Shown: positions 1 to 9,733 of the stretch, piece after piece
Layout: each line of letters starts with the position of its first letter
Position numbering within the stretch: position 1 is the stretch's first letter
Assembly: GCA_963753385.1 (NCBI GenBank)
Contig: CAVWCC010000008.1
Span: 682,001-746,000, forward strand
Direction: 5' to 3'
DNA: 64,000 nucleotides
DNA from: JALZKA01 sp963753385
GTDB lineage: Bacteria; Actinomycetota; Thermoleophilia; Solirubrobacterales; 70-9
Program-made: the position numbers and the translations under genes
The notes under the pieces: model-generated
Databases searched by the model: none
The model's input: only the letters and a program-made list of their open reading frames with translations
What the model was told of the DNA's origin: nothing

Positions 1-92
1 ACGTGAGCTGGGACCAAGCCATCGCTAAGCAGCAACAGACCCTGCGGCGATTCACGGCAGCGGGCGCCCCAACGCACCGAACGTCGACTTAG
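1..92 (+). CDS. possible 3' end of a gene entering from the left
   Basis: One reading frame is open from the window edge to a TAG at 90-92 and ends in ...TLRRFTAAGAPTHRTST. About 30 codons is too little to identify a family, and open frames of this length are common in GC-rich DNA. The stop codon sits inside the left arm of the hairpin at 82-118, as expected for a gene end. Confidence 0.2.
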   Translation, partial: VSWDQAIAKQQQTLRRFTAAGAPTHRTST

Positions 93-118
93 TGGCCTGA
101 GGCGAAACAAAGTCGACG
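82..118. terminator. hairpin between converging genes
   Basis: CGTCGACTT (82-90) and AAGTCGACG (110-118) form a perfect 9-bp stem around a 19-base loop. It lies between a possible forward gene end and the end of the reverse ltrA-like gene, a position suited to bidirectional termination. There is no T-run, so an intrinsic terminator is not proven. Confidence 0.35.
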
Positions 119-140
119 CTCGGTTGCCCTCGAGCGCGCG

Positions 141-1325
141 CTACGACGGTTCGGCCGCGGGCTCGTGGCGCACGCGGTCGCGATGTTCCGCGTAGCGGAT
201 CGCCTCGTAGGCGATCAGCGCGCAGAGGATCGCGGTGAGGATCGCGAGCGTCCCGAGCGCGGGGATCTCGGCCGCGAGCGGGAGCAGGGCGAACAGCCCG
301 ATGCCGAGGGCGAAGCGCCGGCGGTTGAGCGTGTGCACGTTGCGCCAGCGAAACGCCACGTGGGCGAGCAGGTAGATCGCGACGCCGCCGACCAGGGCGA
401 ACGCCGGGACCGCCTTGAGCGGGTCGTCGACGTGCTCGAGCGTCTTCTTCAGCCCCAGCGCCATGAGCAGGATCCCGGCCACCATGGGCAGGTGCAGGTA
501 GGAGTAGGAGTCCCGCGCCGTCTCGTTCTGTTCCCGCTTGTCCTGAATGCCGACCAGCCGCCTGACCGCAACGATCGCGACAACGTCGAAGTACGCCCAC
601 CACAGCATCGCCGCGAGCGTGATCCCCAGCGTCGCGGCCGCCACGATGCCCACCGTCACCTCGCCGGTGATGCCGGCGCCGATCGCGACGATCGACTCGC
701 CGAGCGCGATGATGATGATCAGCCCGAACCGCTCGGCGAAGTGCTCGGGAATTAGGCGCCAGCCTCCGGACCAGAACAGGAACGGGAGGCCGAAGTCGAG
801 GACCACGGCGAGCACCCAGAGCCCAGCCTGCACGGCCCCGTCGAACGCGGACGCCGCCGCCAGCAGGCCGACGCCGATCGCGGTGCTCGCCGCGAGCCCG
901 GTGACCGAGGCGCGGAGGTCCGGGTCATCGGGGCTCGCGATCCAGAACAGGGCGATGTGGGCGATCCTCACCGCGGCGTACGCGGCGGCGAACGTCAGGC
1001 CGAGATAGTCGAACGCCGCGGGCACGCAGAGCCCGCAGACGAGGAACGCGGCCATGGCGGCGAACATGACCAGCCGCACCAGGCCCTCCTCCGGGTTGAT
1101 CACGCTGGTCAGCCACGCATAGCCCGACCACGACCACCAGAGCATGGCGAGGATCAGCATCGCCTGGCCCACGCCCTCCCAGCTCCCCTGCTCCGCCATC
1201 AGGGCGGTGCACTGGGTCAGCGCCAGGACGAAGACGAGGTCGAAGAACAGCTCGAGCGGCGTTACCTGCGCGCCCTCGCGCAGCACGGCGGTCATCCTTG
1301 GAACGTGCCTGCGTCCGCCTTCCAT
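141..1325 (-). CDS. ltrA: low temperature requirement protein A (LtrA) family membrane protein
   Basis: A 394-residue polytopic inner-membrane protein. Near the N-terminus it has the family hallmark TPLELFFDLVFVLALTQ, followed by roughly ten hydrophobic segments. An internal LALGESIVAI-like stretch (IIALGESIVAIGAGITG) is typical of LtrA. Family members were linked to low-temperature growth in Listeria; the biochemical role is unknown. The first ATG (1325) is used, but an internal ATG at 1295 is equally plausible because neither has a strong Shine-Dalgarno. It lies downstream of, and in the same direction as, the propeller gene, 30 bases away, so co-transcription is likely. Confidence 0.85.
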   Translation of the reverse strand: MEGGRRHVPRMTAVLREGAQVTPLELFFDLVFVLALTQCTALMAEQGSWEGVGQAMLILAMLWWSWSGYAWLTSVINPEEGLVRLVMFAAMAAFLVCGLCVPAAFDYLGLTFAAAYAAVRIAHIALFWIASPDDPDLRASVTGLAASTAIGVGLLAAASAFDGAVQAGLWVLAVVLDFGLPFLFWSGGWRLIPEHFAERFGLIIIIALGESIVAIGAGITGEVTVGIVAAATLGITLAAMLWWAYFDVVAIVAVRRLVGIQDKREQNETARDSYSYLHLPMVAGILLMALGLKKTLEHVDDPLKAVPAFALVGGVAIYLLAHVAFRWRNVHTLNRRRFALGIGLFALLPLAAEIPALGTLAILTAILCALIAYEAIRYAEHRDRVRHEPAAEPS

Positions 1326-1355
1326 CGATCGCGAATCTTGGCAGGGCGCTAAGCG

Positions 1356-2666
1356 TTAGCCCTGGGCGCGGATCCAGCTGTTGCGCACGTAGCCCATCCG
1401 AACGCGTTGCGGATGGTTGCCGACCGGCACGTCGGCGATCAGCCTGCCGGTCCGGTACGAGATCACCGAGATCTTGTCGGTGCCCGACCACGAGACCAGG
1501 CAGCGCTTGCCGTCGGTCGTGGTGGTCGCCCAGTACGGCTTCTCCCCGAGCTCGAGCAGCTTGTACTTAGGCGTCTCGCGCTTGAGGCTTCGCCGGTTCA
1601 CGATCGCGACGTAATCGGACATCGTGCCGGCGACGCAGAGCCTCCGCCCGTCGCCCGAGATCGCGATCCCGTGATGCGCGGAGTCCAGCAGGTACTGCTC
1701 GCGCGGGACGTTCGGGATCAGGTTCGGCAGGTCGACGACCTTGATCACCCTCTCGCGCATGAGGTCATAGACGACGAAGCCGTGGAAGAACGAGACCTGG
1801 AGGAACGCCCGCCTCTCGTTCGGCGTGATCGCCATCGGCCGAACCGCAGAGCTCATGTCCGGATACCCGGCCTCCTCGAGCTTCTGGCCCATGTCCACCT
1901 GCGAGAGGATCTCGTTCGTCCTCGCGTCGACGACCTGGAACCAGCGATCGCCCTTGGTGGTGTCGACGATCGGCTGGTCGGCGGGCGTGTACACCAGGCC
2001 GATCGAGGCGTGGTAGATCCGCTTGCCGTCCTCCGAATAGGTGTTCTCGTGCGGGGAGTCGCCCGAGGGGAAACGTCCGACCTCTTCGCCCGTCTTGACA
2101 TCGAGGATGTGGACCACGTTCCCGGTAGAGGCCGAGACAGCGACGTGCTTGCCGTCGGGCGAGATCGCCATGTGGTCGGAGCGCTGGCCGTCGACGACGA
2201 AGCGCCACGCGATCTCACCTGTGCGGAGGTTGATGCCGACGACGTCGGCGAGGCTCGGGCGGGACGCGATCAGGAGCCGGCCGTCCTTCGACGTGTACAT
2301 GTCGTCGACGTACTGGTTGTTCCCCTCGCCGATCAGCAGCGCGATCGCGACGAAGTACGCGAGCCGCTCCGGGTCGAGCAGCATCTCGGCCAGCCGCTCC
2401 TGGAGATCCGGGATCACGTTGACCTGGGCGATCCGCTTGAACGGCCTGCGCTTGCGCATGACCTCGACCGTGCCCTCCCAGTTCGAGCCGGCGAAGATCA
2501 CCTCGGTCTTCTTCGTCGCGGCGCCGGCCTCGGTAGCCGGCAGGGCGGCGAGCGCGCAGGCACAGAGCATCGCGGCGAGCAGCCGTCGGCTGCGTGCAGG
2601 GTTCGCGTAAGGCCGGACCACGGGCCGAAACGGTAATGCCGTCCCGGCCCGTGTCGCAACCGACAA
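1356..2666 (-). CDS. secreted YVTN/YncE-type beta-propeller protein
   Basis: A 436-residue protein with a long basic N-region followed by a hydrophobic stretch ending ATEAGAA, which looks like a secretion signal. The rest is a chain of propeller blades, with repeats such as HMAISPDGKHVAVS, ENTYSEDGKRIYHAS, GIAISGDGRRLCVAG and a final RTGRLIADVPVGNHPQRV. Such YncE-like seven-blade propellers are extracytoplasmic ligand- or DNA-binding scaffolds of mostly unknown function. The start is uncertain because the first 25 residues precede the likely signal core. It is followed on the same strand by ltrA and preceded, 3 bases away, by a methyltransferase gene, so the three probably form one operon. 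Confidence 0.75.
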   Translation of the reverse strand: MSVATRAGTALPFRPVVRPYANPARSRRLLAAMLCACALAALPATEAGAATKKTEVIFAGSNWEGTVEVMRKRRPFKRIAQVNVIPDLQERLAEMLLDPERLAYFVAIALLIGEGNNQYVDDMYTSKDGRLLIASRPSLADVVGINLRTGEIAWRFVVDGQRSDHMAISPDGKHVAVSASTGNVVHILDVKTGEEVGRFPSGDSPHENTYSEDGKRIYHASIGLVYTPADQPIVDTTKGDRWFQVVDARTNEILSQVDMGQKLEEAGYPDMSSAVRPMAITPNERRAFLQVSFFHGFVVYDLMRERVIKVVDLPNLIPNVPREQYLLDSAHHGIAISGDGRRLCVAGTMSDYVAIVNRRSLKRETPKYKLLELGEKPYWATTTTDGKRCLVSWSGTDKISVISYRTGRLIADVPVGNHPQRVRMGYVRNSWIRAQG

Positions 2667-2669
2667 CCG

Positions 2670-3743
2670 TTACGGACGCGCCTCCAGCACGAGGTTGAAC
2701 GGCGTCTCCGTCGCCCGCCGGAACCGAGAGAACCCGGCTTCCTCGGCAACCGCCCGCAGGCGCTCCTCGCCCGCCTGGGCGCCGAGCGCGAGGCCGACCT
2801 CCTGGTCGAGTGAAGCCGGCGTGCAGATGACGGTCGAGGCCGCGTAGTAGATGCGGCCGACCGGGTTCAGGTTGTCGGCCAGCTTGTCGTTCGCGAACGG
2901 CTCGACAAGCATCACCGAGCCGTCGTCGGCGATCGTCTCGCGTACGTGCGTCATCGCCCCGACCGGGTCACCCATGTCGTGCAGGCAGTCGAAGAAACAG
3001 ACGAGGTCGTAGCCCTCGCCCGGATAGTCCTTCGCGCTCGCAACCGCGAACTCGGTGTTCCCAGCGACTCCCTCGGCCTCCGCGATCCTCTCCGCCCGCC
3101 CGATCGAGGCGTCGTGGTAGTCGAAGCCGCTGATCGTGCTGTTCGGGTACGCCTTCGCCATCAGGGCGGTCGAGATCCCGTGGCCGCAGCCGATGTCGGC
3201 CACCTTGCCGCCCGCGTTCAGCTTCTCCTCGACCCCTTCCAGGGTCGGGATCCACTCGGCGACCAGATGGGTCCGGTAACCAGGGCGGAAGAATTGCTCG
3301 GTGCCGACGAACAGCTCTGGATCGTGCTCGTGCCAACCGAACCCCTTGCCGTCCCTGAACCGCTCGGCCAGCTTGTCGCGGTCCTTGTACACGGACCCGA
3401 TCAGGCTGTAGCCGCCCAGCAGGAACACCGGGCTGTCCTCGTCGGCGTACGCCATCGCCACCTCCGGGGTGAGCGTGAACGTCTCGCCGTCGGCGTCGTA
3501 CTCGAGATACCCGCTGGCCGCCTGTGCCGCCGCCCACTCACGGACGTAGCGCTCCGCCACGCCCGAGCGCTCGGCGATCTCCGCCGCGGTCAGCGGGCCC
3601 GCGCCCGCCATCGCCTTCCAGAGGCCGAGCTGCCCTCCGATCGCGATCAGGGCGCCGTTCATCGCCGCGCCCATGTCCGTTACCGCCTGTCCGAGGACCT
3701 GCTCGAGCCGGGCCTCGTCAACCGTCGCTTCCGCTGCTCCCAT
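2670..3743 (-). CDS. class I SAM-dependent methyltransferase with N-terminal winged helix
   Basis: About 357 residues. Residues 1-110 form a winged-helix, dimerisation-type domain (GPLTAAEIAERSGVAERYVREW). Then comes a Rossmann methyltransferase with SAM motif I VADIGCGHGISTALMA and motif II/post-I GFDYHDASI. The architecture matches the Rv2258c-like family of actinobacterial methyltransferases, whose substrates are unknown. The start at 3743 is chosen because AAGGAG lies 5 bases upstream, although the frame is open to 3791. It is transcribed divergently from the DAHP synthase gene across about 100 bases. Confidence 0.8.
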   Translation of the reverse strand: MGAAEATVDEARLEQVLGQAVTDMGAAMNGALIAIGGQLGLWKAMAGAGPLTAAEIAERSGVAERYVREWAAAQAASGYLEYDADGETFTLTPEVAMAYADEDSPVFLLGGYSLIGSVYKDRDKLAERFRDGKGFGWHEHDPELFVGTEQFFRPGYRTHLVAEWIPTLEGVEEKLNAGGKVADIGCGHGISTALMAKAYPNSTISGFDYHDASIGRAERIAEAEGVAGNTEFAVASAKDYPGEGYDLVCFFDCLHDMGDPVGAMTHVRETIADDGSVMLVEPFANDKLADNLNPVGRIYYAASTVICTPASLDQEVGLALGAQAGEERLRAVAEEAGFSRFRRATETPFNLVLEARP

Positions 3744-3844
3744 GATGCTCCTTCCCTTGAGACTGCTTGCCGATCCTCCGTCTCCCCTCAACCGAAAAAC
3801 GTGACATCGCTCACGCTGCGTCCAAGCGTCTAGCCTTCGACGCC

Positions 3845-5219
3845 GTGAGCACGACCGAGGCCATCCCCGGCGACCTCGACGCCTGGCGCGAGCTCGAAGC
3901 AGCCCAGCAGCCGGACTGGCCCGACCCCGCGCACGTGCGCACGGTGGCGGCCGAGCTCGCGGGGCAGCCGCCGCTGGTCTTCGCGGGCGAGTGCGACCAG
4001 CTCAAGGAGCGCCTAGCGGCCGTCGCAAGGGGCGAGGCGTTCGTGCTGCAGGGAGGGGACTGCGCCGAGACGTTCGCCGGCTTCGAACGCCAACGCCGTC
4101 CGCGCCAAGCTGGAGACCCTGCTCCAGATGGCGCTCGTGCTGACCTACGCGGCGAGCGTCCCGGTGGTGAAGATCGGCCGCATGGCGGGCCAGTTCGCGA
4201 AGCCGCGGTCGCGGCCCACCGAGTCCCGGGACGGCGTCGAGCTGCCGGCGTACCGCGGCGACGCCGTCAACGGCTTCGCCTTCGACCCGGACGCCCGCCG
4301 GCCCGACCCGGCCAGGATGCTGCAGGCGTATCACTCCTCGGCGGTGACCCTGAACCTCACGCGGGCGTTTACGCACGGCGGCTACGCCGACCTCCACCAG
4401 GCGCACGCGTGGAACCAGGACTTCGTCGCGGAGAGCCCGGCGGGGCAGCGCTACGAGCAGCTCGCGGGCGAGATCGACCGCGCGCTCGCGTTCATGAACG
4501 CCTGCGGCATCGACCCGGAGGAGCTCCATGGCGTCGAGCTCTACTCGAGCCACGAGGCGCTGCTCCTGGAATACGAGCGGGCGCTGACTCGGATCGACAG
4601 CCGCACCGGGCTTCCGTACGACGTCTCCGCGCATCTTCTGTGGATCGGCGAGCGAACCAGGCAGCTCGAGGGCGCGCACGTCGAGTTCCTGCGCCACGTC
4701 CGCAATCCGATCGGTGTGAAGCTCGGGCCGACGACCTCGGCGGACGACGCCATCGCGCTGATCGAGCGACTCAACCCCGATCACGAGCCGGGCAGGCTCA
4801 CGTTCATCACCCGCATGGGGGCCGACAAGGTCCGGGACCTCCTGCCGCCGCTCGTGGAGAAGGTCACCGCTCACGGTTCGCCCGTCGCGTGGATCTGCGA
4901 CCCGATGCACGGGAACACGTTCGAGGCGCCGAGCGGCCACAAGACCAGGCGCGTGGACCACGTGCTCGACGAGGTCGCCGGGTTCTTCGAGGTGCACCGC
5001 TCGCTCGGCACCCACCCCGGCGGCGTCCACGTCGAGTTCACCGGCGACGACGTGACCGAGTGCGTCGGCGGCGGGCACGAGGTAGCCGAGGAGGACCTGC
5101 ATCAGCGCTACGAGACCGTCTGCGACCCCCGTCTCAACCGCCTGCAGTCGCTGGACCTCGCGTTCACGGTCGCCGAGCTCTACCGGGGCCAGACGCCCGG
5201 CTACCCTTCGCCGCCGTGA
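3845..5219 (+). CDS. aroG: class II 3-deoxy-D-arabino-heptulosonate 7-phosphate synthase, frameshifted
   Basis: First enzyme of the shikimate pathway, condensing phosphoenolpyruvate with erythrose 4-phosphate. The N-terminus (EAFVLQGGDCAETF) and the body (VPVVKIGRMAGQFAKPRS, GVKLGPTTSADD, WICDPMHGNT) are clear class II (plant/mycobacterial type) signatures. The reading frame breaks at about 4085: TTC-G-AACGCC has one base too many, and removing it restores AGFNANAVRAKLE. The full product would be about 457 residues, normal for the family. The gene is essential for aromatic amino acids, so the +1 is probably a sequence error. The stop overlaps the efp start (GTGA). Confidence 0.88.
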
Positions 5220-5776
5220 TCTCGACGAATCAGTTCAAGAACGGCGCCCATATCGAGGTGGACGGCACCGTGTACAGGATCATGGAGTTCCAGCACGTGA
5301 AGCCGGGGAAGGGCGGCGCGTTCGTCCGCACGAAGCTGCGCAAGGCCGACGACGGCAGCGTCGTCGACAAGACGTTCCGCGCCGGCGAGAAGTTCCGCCC
5401 GGTCCGGACCGAGACGCGGCGCATGCAGTACCTCTACGACTCGGGGGAGCACGCGGTGTTCATGGATGTCGACACCTACGAGCAGACCGAGATCGACAAG
5501 GACGCGGCCGGAAATGACATGAAGTGGGTGCAGCCCAACGACACGATCGAGCTTCTCTACGTCGACGAGCGCCCGAGCGGCGTCCAGGTACCGAGCGCGG
5601 TCGACCTGAAGATCGCCAAGACCGATCCGGGCCTGCGCGGGGACACGGCGTCCGGTGGCGGAACCAAGCCCGCCACGCTCGAGACCGGGGTCGAGATCCA
5701 GGTCCCGCTCTTCATCGACGAGGGCGAGCTGGTCCGCGTCGACACGCGCTCCGGCGAGTACGTCTCCCGCGCCTGA
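5216..5776 (+). CDS. efp: translation elongation factor P
   Basis: A 186-residue EF-P that relieves ribosome stalling at polyproline runs. KOW-like domain I carries the loop HVKPGKGGAFVRTKLR. The apical lysine of KPGKGG is the usual modification site. The C-terminal OB domain ends with VPLFIDEGELVRVDTRSGEYVSRA. GTG at 5216 overlaps the aroG stop by four bases, implying translational coupling. Confidence 0.97.
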   Translation: MISTNQFKNGAHIEVDGTVYRIMEFQHVKPGKGGAFVRTKLRKADDGSVVDKTFRAGEKFRPVRTETRRMQYLYDSGEHAVFMDVDTYEQTEIDKDAAGNDMKWVQPNDTIELLYVDERPSGVQVPSAVDLKIAKTDPGLRGDTASGGGTKPATLETGVEIQVPLFIDEGELVRVDTRSGEYVSRA

Positions 5777-5793
5777 CTGGCGTCCGCACGCCG

Positions 5794-5799
5794 TAGGCT
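5794..5799 (+). promoter_or_regulatory. -10 hexamer TAGGCT before nusB
   Basis: TAGGCT ends exactly six bases before the ATG of nusB, placing the predicted transcription start on the start codon. No Shine-Dalgarno is present, so a leaderless mRNA is inferred. Confidence 0.5.
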
Positions 5800-5805
5800 C
5801 CATCC

Positions 5806-6186
5806 ATGCGCCGATCCGACCAGCGCCGCGACGCCGTCTTCGCGCTCTACCAGCACAAGGTGACCGGTCGCCCGCTCGACGAGCTGCTGGCGGACGCGAA
5901 GCCGTTCACGCGTGACCTGGCCGCGGGCGTCGAGGCCAGGGTGGCGGAGCTCGACGAGGAGATTGCGCGACTGTCGCGCGGCTGGACGCTCGATCGGATC
6001 GCCCCGCTCGAGCTCAGCATCATGCGCGTCGCGCTCTACGAGATGCGAGATCTCGAGGACGTGCCGGTCGAGGTCGCGATCGACGAGGCGGTGAACCTGG
6101 CCCAGGAGTTCTGCGGCGCCGACGCGCCGGACTTCGTGAACGGCATCCTCGGCGCCGCCGCCAAGGAGATCGGGGTGTCACCTTGA
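5806..6186 (+). CDS. nusB: transcription antitermination factor NusB
   Basis: 126 residues, close to the usual NusB length. It is an all-helical RNA-binding protein that pairs with S10 (NusE) in rRNA antitermination. Characteristic segments are QRRDAVFALYQHKVTG at the N-terminus, ELSIMRVALYEM in the middle, and VAIDEAVNLAQEFCGADAPDFVNGIL at the C-terminus (only part of the run is needed for recognition). It follows efp, as is common in actinobacteria, and its stop overlaps a TTG start of the next small gene (TTGA). Confidence 0.96.
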   Translation: MRRSDQRRDAVFALYQHKVTGRPLDELLADAKPFTRDLAAGVEARVAELDEEIARLSRGWTLDRIAPLELSIMRVALYEMRDLEDVPVEVAIDEAVNLAQEFCGADAPDFVNGILGAAAKEIGVSP

Positions 6187-6359
6187 CCGACTTCGCCGAG
6201 CTGACCTCGAGGCTGAACGAGATCGCGGACGAGCTTCGCGCGGAGGATGTCTCGGACGAGCGAGCCGAGGAGCTGGCGCGCGAGGCGGCCGAGCTGGTTG
6301 GCCAGGCGGGAAACGAGATCGAGCGCGCCCTGCGCGAGCCCGAGCCGGGCGGGGAGTAG
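6183..6359 (+). CDS. xseB: exodeoxyribonuclease VII small-subunit-like protein
   Basis: A 58-residue acidic helical protein starting with TTG at 6183 inside the nusB stop and ending one base before the next gene starts. FAELTSRLNEIADELR and the following two helices have the heptad layout of XseB (FEEALARLEEIVERLE-type). The order xseB-ispA-dxs is the one found in E. coli and many other bacteria, which supports the call. The large subunit xseA is not in the window. A generic coiled-coil protein is the alternative. Confidence 0.6.
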   Translation: MTDFAELTSRLNEIADELRAEDVSDERAEELAREAAELVGQAGNEIERALREPEPGGE

Positions 6360-7271
6360 GTGTCCGAGTACCCCGACGGGCTCCGCGAGCTCGTCGACGG
6401 CTACCTGGACGGCCTGCGGTTCTCGGACGCCGACGCGACGGCGGGTCTCGAAGATGCCATGCGCTACTCGCTGCTCGCCGGAGGCAAGAGGGTGCGCCCG
6501 GTCCTATGCCTCGCGAGCAGCCGCTCGGCCGGGGCCGACCCGGCGTCGGTGCTGCCGGCGGCTGCGGCGATCGAGCTGATCCACACCTACTCGCTGATCC
6601 ACGACGACCTCCCCGCGATGGACGACGATGAGCTCCGGCGCGGCCGGCCCACCTCGCATGTCAAGTACGGCGAGGACATCGCGATCCTGGCCGGCGACGG
6701 ACTGTTCGCCGAGGCCATCAACCTCTTCCTGTCCGAGCAGGAGGGCGAGCCCGCCGACGTGAGCGCAGCGCTCCGCGCGCTGGTGAGCGCAACGGGGGTG
6801 AAGGGGATGGTCGGCGGCCAATACATGGACATAACACAGAGACCCGTCGGCCCCGGACGCGAAGCGGAGGAGCCGACGGAGATGAATGTCGACCCGGACG
6901 CACTTCGCGAGCTTCACACCCGCAAGACGGGCCGGTTGATCGCCGCCAGCGTCCTCGTCCCGCAGATCCTCCGAGGCACGCCTGAGGCTGCCACAATCTC
7001 GTATCGGCGCTATGCCGACGAGCTCGGTGTGCTGTTCCAGATCGTCGACGACATCCTCGATGTCACTGGCAGCGACGCGGAGCTGGGAAAGCCACATGGA
7101 TCCGACGAGCGGCACGGAAAGCTCACCTACGTCTCGCTGTTCGGGCTCGAGCGGGCCCGGGAGCTCGCGGCGGAGTCCCACGCGCAGGCGCGCGAGGCGC
7201 TTGGCGGGATCGAGGGCGACACCGCCGACCTCGAGCTGATCACCGACTTCATCCACACACGCCAGACATGA
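6360..7271 (+). CDS. ispA: short-chain (farnesyl/geranylgeranyl) diphosphate synthase
   Basis: A 303-residue trans-isoprenyl diphosphate synthase. The first Asp-rich motif is in HTYSLIHDDLPAMDDDELRR, and the second is VDDILDVTGSDAELGK. The Tyr five residues before the first Asp pair and the DDxxxxD spacing resemble bacterial FPP synthase (IspA), so a C15 product is the first guess, although actinobacterial relatives can make C20. It starts with GTG directly after the xseB-like gene, and its stop overlaps the dxs ATG (ATGA), so supply of IPP/DMAPP by the dxs pathway and its consumption here are coupled. Confidence 0.9.
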   Translation: MSEYPDGLRELVDGYLDGLRFSDADATAGLEDAMRYSLLAGGKRVRPVLCLASSRSAGADPASVLPAAAAIELIHTYSLIHDDLPAMDDDELRRGRPTSHVKYGEDIAILAGDGLFAEAINLFLSEQEGEPADVSAALRALVSATGVKGMVGGQYMDITQRPVGPGREAEEPTEMNVDPDALRELHTRKTGRLIAASVLVPQILRGTPEAATISYRRYADELGVLFQIVDDILDVTGSDAELGKPHGSDERHGKLTYVSLFGLERARELAAESHAQAREALGGIEGDTADLELITDFIHTRQT

Positions 7272-9281
7272 GCGACCAAGACACCGAGAACCAGGCTCCT
7301 CGACTCGATCCACGGCCCCGACGACCTCAAGGGGCTCGAAGACGAGCAGCTCGCCCAGGTCGCCCAGGAGGTCCGCGAGCAGATCATCGACACGATCGGT
7401 GAGATCGGCGGGCACTTCGGCGCCAACCTCGGCACCTGCGAGCTGGCAACTGTGCTGCACTCGCTGCTCGAATCGCCGCGCGACAAGATCCTCTGGGACG
7501 TCGGCCATCAGGCGTACCCGCACAAGATCCTCACCGGCCGGCGCGACCGGCTCGAAACGATCCGCCAGTACGAGGGCCTCGCGCCGTTCTGCTCGATCGC
7601 CGAGTCGGAGCACGACATCATGGGCGCGGGCCACGCCTCGACCTCGATCGGATACGCCGTCGGGCTTAAGGAGGCGATGCGGCACGGGATCGGCGAGGAC
7701 GGCAACGTCGTCGCGGTGATCGGCGACGGCGCGCTCACTGGAGGCGTCGCCTTCGAGGCGCTTCACAACGCCGGCGGCCTCCAGACGCCCGTCGTCATCG
7801 TCCTGAACGACAACGGCATGTCGATCTCGCCGAACGTCGGCGCGCTTTCCCGCTACTTCAACTCCGTTCGCCTGAATCGCCGCTTCTACCAGGCGCGCGA
7901 GGACGTCGAGTCGCGGCTCACGAAGCTACCGCTGGGGCTCGGCCGGCGGATCGAGCGCCTGGGGCCGGAGCTCAAGGCGGCGGTCAAGGCCTACTGGGCA
8001 CCGGGCCTCCTGTTCGAGGAGCTCGACCTCGCCTACGTCGGAGTGGTGGACGGCCACGACGTCACCGAGCTCCGCAAGGCGCTGACCGAGGCGCTCGCCG
8101 CTGACCGGCCGGTCGTCGTCCACATCCATACCGTGAAGGGCAAGGGGTTCGCCGCCGCCGAGGAGGGCGGCCTCGAGGGCATGGAGAAGTGGCATGCGGC
8201 GAAGCCCGGTTCGATCGTCGATCGGGCGCCGGCGCCGAAAAAGTCACCGGTCGGCACGCCGCTCACCCGGCCCGAGTACGAGGACGCGAAGCCGGCGCCC
8301 GAGCCGAAGCCACCGACCGTGGCGCCGCAGTACACGCAGGTCTTCGCCGACGCCCTCGTGGCCGAGGCCAAGCGCGACAAGACGGTGCTCGGCATCACCG
8401 CCGCGATGGCCGGCGGCACCGGCCTCCAGAAGCTCCTCGACGAGGTTCCGGAGCAGTACTACGACGTCGGGATCGCCGAGCAGAACGCGGTGCTCCTGGC
8501 CGCCGGTCTCGCGATCCAGGGCGCGAAGCCGGTGTGCGCGATCTACTCGACCTTCCTCCAGCGCGCCTACGACCAGATCGTCCACGACGTGTGCCTCCAG
8601 GAGCTCGACGTCACCTTCGCGATGGACCGCGCGGGCCTGGTCGGCGACGACGGCCCGACGCACCACGGGGCCTTCGACATCTCCTACTTCCGCTGCCTCC
8701 CGAACGTCGTCCTGATGGCGCCGCGCGATGAGGCCCAGCTCGTGCACATGCTCCGCACCGCGCTCGAGCATCGGGGGCCGATCGCGCTGCGCTACCCCCG
8801 CGGGGCCGCGATCGGCGTGCCGTTGCCCGAGCACGCCGAGCTGCTCCCGATCGGGACGGGTGAGACCCTGCGCCCCGGCGAGCGAGTTGCGTTCCTCGGC
8901 TACGGGTTCGGCACCAAGATCGCGTTGGATGCCGCCAACGAGCTGGCCGAGCACGGGATCAGCGCGACCGTCGCCGACGCCCGGTTCGCCAAGCCGCTCG
9001 ACACCGAGCTGATCAACCGGCTCGCCGCGGACCACGAGCTTCTGGTGACCATCGAGGACAACGTGGTGATGGGTGGGTTCGGCTCGGGGGTGCTCGAGCA
9101 CCTCGAGGACACGATCGGCCCCGGCTCAGACCGAGCCCGCGTCGTGCGGGTCGGCCTGCCCGACCGCTACGTCACCCACGGCAAGCCCGCGCTCCTGCAC
9201 GAGGAGGTCGGGCTGACGGGGGCGGCGGTCGCCGAGCGCGTGCTCGCCGCGCTCGGGGCGCGCGAGCGCACGACGCGCTAG
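7268..9281 (+). CDS. dxs: 1-deoxy-D-xylulose-5-phosphate synthase, frameshifted near the start
   Basis: Thiamine-diphosphate enzyme making DXP from pyruvate and glyceraldehyde 3-phosphate, the entry step of the MEP isoprenoid pathway. Hallmarks are WDVGHQAYPHKILTGR, the ThDP/Mg motif GDGALTGG, and the transketolase half with DVGIAEQNAV and GPTHHG. The natural start is the ATG overlapping ispA, but the frame shifts after MSDQDTENQ: one extra G at 7294-7295 separates it from LLDSIHGPDDLKGL. The downstream frame has no usable start before 7452, which would remove the conserved N-terminus, so a +1 sequence error is the best explanation. Corrected length is about 670 residues. Confidence 0.93.
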
Positions 9282-9688
9282 GCCGGCGGCTGCTCCGCGT
9301 CTTCCTGCGGGATGTGCCCCTCCATCGCCGACCGGAGACGGCGCGTGGCTTCGGGCGCCTCGCTCTCGAGTGCCCAGGCGTCGCGCTTGAATACTTCGAT
9401 TGCGCGCACTGGAGAGGTCGCGAGGACGGAAGCGTTGCGCCGGCCCGCGAGGACGGCGACCTCGCCCACGACGTCGCCCGGCCCGGCCTCGGCGATCTTC
9501 TCGCCTTGGGCCACGATGTCCGCCGAACCCTCTTCGATCAGGTAGAGCGCGAAACCGAAGTCGCCCTCGGTCATCAGCGTGTCGCCCACTGAGAACTCAC
9601 GCTCGTTCGCATGGCGCGCTACGGCGTCGAGCTCCTCCTCTGGAAGCCCCTCGAGTACCCCGATCGGTGTGACCCGGCTGCGGTCCAC
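9278..9688 (-). CDS. cyclic nucleotide-binding domain protein
   Basis: A 136-residue stand-alone cNMP-binding fold. It has the beta-roll phrases REFSVGDTLMTEGDFGFALY and GDVVGEVAVLAGRRNASV, the second resembling the phosphate-binding cassette of the CRP/PKA regulatory fold (GE...L...R.AS/T). There is no HTH domain, so it is not a transcription factor on its own. It probably signals by protein contact or regulates a partner. It converges on dxs with a four-base overlap of stop codons. GTG start. Confidence 0.8.
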   Translation of the reverse strand: MDRSRVTPIGVLEGLPEEELDAVARHANEREFSVGDTLMTEGDFGFALYLIEEGSADIVAQGEKIAEAGPGDVVGEVAVLAGRRNASVLATSPVRAIEVFKRDAWALESEAPEATRRLRSAMEGHIPQEDAEQPPA

Positions 9689-9733
9689 GCGGCGAGCCTA
9701 ACCGCAACATTCCCGCAATGCAAACGACACGCC

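Noticed and set aside
7268..7300. Programmed frameshifting in dxs
   Set aside because: There is no slippery heptamer or downstream structure, and similar single-base breaks occur in unrelated genes, which favours sequence error.
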